Assembly (NCBI GenBank): GCA_016715195.1
Contig: JADKBB010000063.1
Coordinates: forward strand, 1 to 61,835
Reading direction: 5' to 3'
DNA length: 61,835 nt
Source: Candidatus Villigracilis proximus
GTDB taxonomy: Bacteria > Chloroflexota > Anaerolineae > Anaerolineales > Villigracilaceae
Below, piece by piece: positions 57,563 through 61,835 of the stretch. Below the pieces are notes generated by a model, which saw nothing but the letters and a program-made list of their open reading frames with translations, did no database searches and was not told the origin of the DNA. Both the position numbers and the translations under genes were made by a program. How positions within the stretch are numbered: the stretch's first letter is position 1; every line of letters starts with the position of its first letter.

Positions 57563-58156
57563 ATGACACAACAAATCGAAATCGGACGTTTACTTCGCGC
57601 AGGGACAACCGGCTTCATCGCCGGCTGCCGTGTATCCCAATTGACCGTGCCAGCCTTTGGCGCATTGGTCCGCGCGCCGCTGGGCGAGGGCTATCAAGTC
57701 TATGGCCTGATCCACGATATTCACATTGACGATGACGGGCTGGTGCGCCAACTCGTCACCGCGGATAATGTCAGCGCGGAAGTGATGAAAGACAACCGCG
57801 AGCGCCGCATCGTGCCCGTCGAAATGTCTGTGCTGGCCGTGGGCTACGAACAGGATGGCAAAGTGCATCACCTGCTGCCGCCGCGTCCGCCCTTGAGTTT
57901 GGATGTGATCTATTTATGTGATGATAAAGATATTACACGCTTCACCGAGCGCTTCGGGTATTTCCGTCACATCTTGAATGGCAAGGATGTACCTGTTGGC
58001 GAAGTGCTCGCGGCGCATATTTTTCAGGCAGGTAAAGCCAGAGGTGCGGAAAGTGGAAAGTGGATCGAGTCTGCGACTCAGGAAGTGATCACATTGCTGC
58101 GTGATGATTACCCGACGTTGATGTCCGTGCTGGGTGCGTTGGGCGAGGTTGTTTGA
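57563..58156 (+). CDS. HAS-barrel domain protein
   Basis: 197 residues. The first 75 residues have the HAS-barrel (HerA-ATP-synthase barrel) look: IGRLLRAGTTGFIAGCRVSQ, FGALVRAPLGEGYQVYGLI. It has no ATPase domain. The remainder is helical with FTERFGYFRHILNGKDVPVG. Lies between nurA and herA on the plus strand and has the same type of N-terminal barrel as HerA, so a joint complex is likely by context. Not otherwise characterised. Confidence 0.75.
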   Translation: MTQQIEIGRLLRAGTTGFIAGCRVSQLTVPAFGALVRAPLGEGYQVYGLIHDIHIDDDGLVRQLVTADNVSAEVMKDNRERRIVPVEMSVLAVGYEQDGKVHHLLPPRPPLSLDVIYLCDDKDITRFTERFGYFRHILNGKDVPVGEVLAAHIFQAGKARGAESGKWIESATQEVITLLRDDYPTLMSVLGALGEVV

Positions 58157-58165
58157 AAACCTTTA

Positions 58166-58239
58166 AAACACAAAGTGTCATGAAGGGACACCAAGGAAAG
58201 AGCATTAAACCTTTGTGCTCCTTTGTGTGCCTTTGTGGT
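58166..58239. repeat. Gene-less CACAAAG-family inverted repeat, 74 bp
   Basis: Left arm (58166-58196) contains CACAAAGTGTCATGAAGGGA; right arm (58210-58239) contains CCTTTGTGCTCCTTTGTGTG. Arms face each other with a 13-base centre. Same termini as the GxxExxY unit at 59637-60179 but no gene. It lies between the HAS-barrel and membrane-protein genes. Confidence 0.7.
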
Positions 58240-58250
58240 GAATAAATTTT

Positions 58251-59654
58251 ATGAAGAATAAATTTCCCGTTCTGCTGATTATCGCTGGCACACTGCTTGC
58301 CGCTCTTTCCATCCTCGCTGATTTTATCGGGTTGGGGAAGAAGGGAGGTATTCCCGCAGTACAAATTATCGCCGCAGAAGTTGGTGTGCTGATCGTTTTA
58401 TTGGGCGTGGGGCTTTTGATCAGTCAACGCAATGGGCATACGCTCCCCGCAAATTTTTGGCGTGGATTGGCCGACAGGATTCTTGATCAACCCGTGTTTA
58501 CGTGGGTCGTGCTGGGTTTTGTCATCGCGTATCTTGCATTTTTTATTTTCCCAACTTTCTTAAACCCCGAAGGCCGCTTTCACTATCCCAGCGGATATTT
58601 ACCCGAACGCGAACACATCGGCTTCGATACACGCCTGACTCTCGACCACATCCGCGTCTGGTTTGAGGGCGGACGCGAACCGAAGTATATTTTCCCCGCC
58701 CTGACCACGGTTCTTTTCACACCCTTATTGCTGTTACGTTATCCTGCTAATTTTTACATGGTGACAGCCCTCACGCTGACGAGTTACCTGCTTCTCAATC
58801 TTTTTCTTCCGCTGTGGATGCGCAAGAAGGAAGACCGCCTGCTGATCTTTTTTGTATTCGCCGCCTCCATCTTTTCGTATGGACTGCAATTCGAGTTGGA
58901 AACAGGACAGTTCTATACCATCGCGATGATGCTGACCGTTGCGGCGATTTATATTTTTCATAAGTTCCCGTCTTATCGAATCTTTGCTTATATTTTATTC
59001 AGCATCGCCATTCAGCTTAAACTCTTCCCCGCTATTTTTGTCGTGATGTTTGTGGACGACTGGCGTGATTGGCAGGGAATTATCAAACGGTTTGCGGTGT
59101 TGGGTATCGCAAACATTGCTCTGCTTTTCCTGCTGGGATATTCCTACTTCGCCCTGTTCTTTAGTCACATCATCGAAAGCGGCGCGACTGATGAACTGAT
59201 GTATAACCACTCGATCTATGCTTTTGTTGCCAACCTCACGTCCGCGCCGGGCTGGCTTGAGCGTTTTCTGTATTTATATTTCTTCGTTTGTTTCTTTATC
59301 GTTCTCGGCAGATCTTATTTTCAAAATGAAAAAGGAATCAATGCCAGCTTATTAATGGCCTGTCTGATTGGCGGATTAATGCTCCCTGCCATCAGCCATG
59401 ATTACAACCTGCCTTTGCTCGCTGCGCCGTTCGTGTTGGTTATGTCCGCTCAGGATGTGCGCGATGCGCTGTGGGCGAAGATACTTTCCATCGTGTTGAT
59501 CACGTCCGCTTCGTTTGCGTACTCGGCGACCTTGTTTCCGTCCAATGCAAGGCCGGCGGTGCTGGAGAATTCTTTTCCGTTTTTGTTTGTGTTGTTGACG
59601 GCGGTTGTGGCTTTGGGATTCTTACAAAAACCGTTTAAACACAAAGGACACTAA
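58251..59654 (+). CDS. Polytopic membrane protein, GT87/DUF2029-like
   Basis: 467 residues with about ten or more hydrophobic helices. The pattern QFELETGQFYTIAMMLTVAA and FSIAIQLKLFPAIFVVMFVD (Gln/Lys-rich loops between helices) resembles DUF2029 / GT87 mannosyltransferases that use polyprenyl sugar. PSGYLPEREHIGFDTRLTLD is a periplasmic loop. The last eight codons (KPFKHKGH) and the stop codon are encoded by the left end of the repeat-bounded unit, so the native C-terminus has probably been replaced. Function in the nurA-herA locus unclear. Confidence 0.7.
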   Translation: MKNKFPVLLIIAGTLLAALSILADFIGLGKKGGIPAVQIIAAEVGVLIVLLGVGLLISQRNGHTLPANFWRGLADRILDQPVFTWVVLGFVIAYLAFFIFPTFLNPEGRFHYPSGYLPEREHIGFDTRLTLDHIRVWFEGGREPKYIFPALTTVLFTPLLLLRYPANFYMVTALTLTSYLLLNLFLPLWMRKKEDRLLIFFVFAASIFSYGLQFELETGQFYTIAMMLTVAAIYIFHKFPSYRIFAYILFSIAIQLKLFPAIFVVMFVDDWRDWQGIIKRFAVLGIANIALLFLLGYSYFALFFSHIIESGATDELMYNHSIYAFVANLTSAPGWLERFLYLYFFVCFFIVLGRSYFQNEKGINASLLMACLIGGLMLPAISHDYNLPLLAAPFVLVMSAQDVRDALWAKILSIVLITSASFAYSATLFPSNARPAVLENSFPFLFVLLTAVVALGFLQKPFKHKGH

Positions 59655-60179
59655 GGGCACGAAGGATTTGTTGAATTAAGGCAAAAAAGTTTTCCCGATT
59701 GTCTTTGTTGATGAGCAAGTCGGTTGGATTTTTAAATCGAAGGAAAAGTACTGTTTTACCCAAAGAATATCTTTCTTCCGATACCGCCTGATGTGGAACG
59801 CGTTGGGAAAATTGTATTGGACGCGGCTTATAAAGTCCATACGGTGTTAGGCCCCGGGCTGCTTGAATCTGTTTATCAAACTGCCATGAAACATGTAATT
59901 ACAACGAATAACGCACTTGTTGAGACTGAAGTCAAACTCCCCATTACGTTTGAGGGTGTAAAACTCGAATCTGCTTTGAGAATAGATATGCTGGTTGAGA
60001 AATGTGTGATCGCGGAATTGAAATCAGTTGAAACGATGAATCCGGTTTATGAAGCACAGTTGATGACGTATCTTCGTTTGAGCAAGACACGGCTTGGGTT
60101 TCTCGTCAACTTCAATATGCCGCATCTAAACAAACGAATTGTGGTTTAAACCTTTGTGTACCTTCGTGTCCTTTGTGGT
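59637..60179. mobile_element. Repeat-bounded GxxExxY unit
   Basis: Left end (59637-59665) and right end (60151-60179) carry CACAAAGGACAC-type arms facing each other; the 12-bp core is perfect at 59640-59651 and 60166-60177. Between them is the GxxExxY gene. Two gene-less copies with similar ends occur nearby (58166-58239 and 54094-54197). No target duplication was found, so mobility is inference. Confidence 0.55.
59793..60149 (+). CDS. GxxExxY family protein
   Basis: 118 residues from GTG at 59793, no strong ribosome site. The name-giving motif is GPGLLESVYQTAMKHVI; family features ALRIDMLVEKCVIAELKSVE and TYLRLSKTRLGFLVNFN fit a PD-(D/E)xK-type nuclease fold, with the acidic residues in RIDML and AELKS as candidates. 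The family is of unknown function. The gene is enclosed by inverted CACAAAGGACAC repeats. Confidence 0.85.
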   Translation: MERVGKIVLDAAYKVHTVLGPGLLESVYQTAMKHVITTNNALVETEVKLPITFEGVKLESALRIDMLVEKCVIAELKSVETMNPVYEAQLMTYLRLSKTRLGFLVNFNMPHLNKRIVV

Positions 60180-60197
60180 AAAAAAAAAGGAGCTATT

Positions 60198-61835
60198 ATG
60201 GAAAATAAAATTATCGGCTATGTAGTTGGCGGCGGACTCAAGGAGTCTTTCCGTGTGCGTCTTACAGTGGACCCGTTGACGGTGCAGGAGGGGGCGTTTG
60301 TGGTGATCGAGAGCGGGGACTATCATTTCTATGGCCTTGTGACCGATATGCAGTTGGGCGCGACAGACCCACGCTTTGCAGATGAGAAGTCGGATCGGCT
60401 GCCGGCGGCGTTGGCGAAGGCTTTGCATGGACAGACTCTCTATACCAATCTTGAAGTACTGCCAGCGTTGATGCTTGAGCGCGGACCTGACCCCGCTTCG
60501 GCTGAGTATGATATTTGGGTCAAGAAGCTTGGCGATAAAGTTCCGCATCCGATTCCGGTCAAGACGATTCCGCCGCATCATTCGCAGGTGCGGGTGGCGA
60601 ACGAAGGTGACATTGCTGAGATTTTTGGCGACCCGAGTGCGGACGGTAAATTTATCATCGGCTATACCCGCGAGCAGGGACATCCTGTCTGCATTGATAT
60701 GGAGAAGTTTGTGCAGCGGTCGTCGGGGGTGTTTGGGGCGACGGGTACGGGTAAGTCTTTCTGACGCGTTTGGTGCTGGCGGGGTTGATGCATTACAACA
60801 AGGCTTCGGTGCTGGTGTTGGACATGCACAACGAATATGGTTTTGACGATGTGGCGTCAGACACGAAACAGCCCGTTACGGGATTAAAGACCAAGTTCAA
60901 GTCGAAGGTACGAATCGTCGGCTTGGGAGCAGGAGCAACTATCAGAGGGCAAGTCCCTGATTTTAATTTGGAAATCTCAACCGGAGACATATCCACAGCG
61001 GATATTGAAACGTTGAGTCGTGAATTGAATCTGAAAGAGACCACGCCCACCACGTTGAACGCGTTGTATGGGACGTTTAAGAGTGAGTGGTTTGCGCGCT
61101 TCAAGGCCATGAACCGTGAAGAGGTGGAGATCGAGGATGAGAAGGGCAAGATCAAAAAGGTGCCGCACCCTGATAGTGTGGCGGCGTGGGCGGATGCGCA
61201 TGGCGCGAATGTGATGGCGGCCGAGGCGCTGCATGATAAATTGCGTCGCTTGTTTAATACGGCGTATATTGTTGAGAAGCCCGCCGCGGACAGTGTGAAG
61301 AATATTATCGACGCGCTGGAGAATGGTCAGCATGTGGTGCTGTCGTATGGCGATCATGAAAGCGATCTGGATTATTTGCTGGTGTCGAATTTGTTGACGC
61401 GCAAGATCCGCGCGGCGTGGGAGAAGAAGACCAATGAATTCAGAACGCACGGCAAGAGTGAGCCAAGGCCGTTGGTGATCGTTGTTGAAGAAGCGCATAA
61501 ACTTTTGAATCGTGAGATGGCGGCGCAGACGACCTTCGCGACCATCGCGCGCGAGTTGCGCAAATATTATGTGACCCTGCTGATCGTGGACCAGCGCCCG
61601 TCGCAAATTTATGATGAGGTGATGAGTCAACTGGGGACGCGTATCAGCGGCTGGCTCGGCGATGATCTGGATATTCAAGCCGTGCTTTCGGGTCTTTCTG
61701 GACGGGACGCTTTGCGCGGTATGCTGGCGCGACTCCAACCGAAAGAGGAAGTTCTCTTGTTAGGATGGGGTGTTCCAATGCCGTTGCCTGTCAAGTCACG
61801 CAGGTATGATGATGCGTTTTGGAAGGTTGCTTGGA
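60198..61835 (+). CDS. herA: HerA-type DNA translocase ATPase, frameshifted, 3' end outside window
   Basis: From ATG 60198, behind AAGGAG next to the right repeat end. N-terminal HAS barrel (GYVVGGGLKESFRVRLTV, YHFYGLVTDMQLGA), then Walker A GVFGATGTGKSF where a stop appears at 60762 because one C is missing; the next frame continues LTRLVLAGLMHYNK and LVLDMHNEYGFD. Walker B is PLVIVVEEAHKLLN, with LLIVDQRPSQIYDEVMSQLG (Arg finger and sensor region) after. Hexameric translocase partner of NurA. The gene is open at base 61835. Confidence 0.9.

Noticed and set aside
54094..60179. CACAAAG repeats read as a CRISPR array
   Set aside because: Copies are few, unevenly spaced, inverted in pairs and without spacers or cas genes.

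Overview
The window looks like a piece of a Chloroflexota genome, most likely class Anaerolineae. The reasons are gene content and style rather than a marker gene: a DUF1800/DUF1501 pair, a DUF3467 protein beside a translin homolog, bacterial Elp3, NurA/HerA with a HAS-barrel partner, many multi-GAF signalling proteins, PH-domain membrane proteins, and intergenic gaps full of short palindromic repeats. No rRNA, tRNA, CRISPR array, prophage or transposase gene was recognised. Seven otherwise good genes (DUF1800, CAP lipoprotein, YitT, Trm9-like methyltransferase, fumarase alpha, PAP2 phosphatase, HerA) each carry exactly one frameshift, several at or near short homopolymers, and there is a 15-base G tract at 36897. 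This pattern fits indel errors of a long-read draft better than real gene decay.

Layout. 1-2.6 kb: DUF1800 (open at the left edge) and DUF1501. 2.7-7.9 kb, minus strand: a CAP-domain lipoprotein, a degenerate DNA-methylase-like protein, a methyltransferase and a membrane-linked family 2 glycosyltransferase. 7.9-10.5 kb, plus: two signalling genes with pseudo-receiver domains. 10.7-13.3 kb, minus: a compact operon of ssb, DUF3467, translin, a PH-like membrane protein and a nucleoside deoxyribosyltransferase-like protein. 13.4-21.7 kb: cytochrome b561, DinB, a phosphodiesterase, an FAD oxidoreductase with a flippase-like protein, YitT, Era and an EamA transporter. 21.8-28 kb: modB/modA without modC, TrmO, a PadR regulator, Elp3, CysH and a Trm9-like methyltransferase. 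28-35.8 kb: a diguanylate cyclase, two poorly known proteins and an acetyltransferase. 36-43.2 kb, plus: two-subunit class I fumarase, a sensor kinase, a quinate-dehydrogenase-like protein, a nucleotidyltransferase, PAP2 and a PPC-domain protein.

43.2-53.6 kb, minus: an ECF transporter (two ATPases, EcfT, S-component) next to two nucleoside hydrolases and a ribokinase, then recF, peptide deformylase and a cNMP-binding PH protein. The ECF/hydrolase/kinase group reads as one route: nucleoside uptake, release of base and ribose, and phosphorylation of ribose. 53.6-56.1 kb: redoxin, a beta-hydroxyacid dehydrogenase and a SIMPL lipoprotein. 56.3-61.8 kb, plus: NurA nuclease, a HAS-barrel protein, a polytopic membrane protein, a GxxExxY protein inside a repeat-bounded unit, and HerA (running off the right edge).

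The most interesting signals are the repeat-bounded GxxExxY unit and its gene-less relatives, the ssb-translin operon, the ECF-nucleoside locus, the Elp3/Trm9-like/TrmO tRNA-modification neighbourhood, and a hairpin family with a constant CUUG loop and compensatory stem changes. All functional statements are from reading the sequence and knowledge of families; no database search was run.
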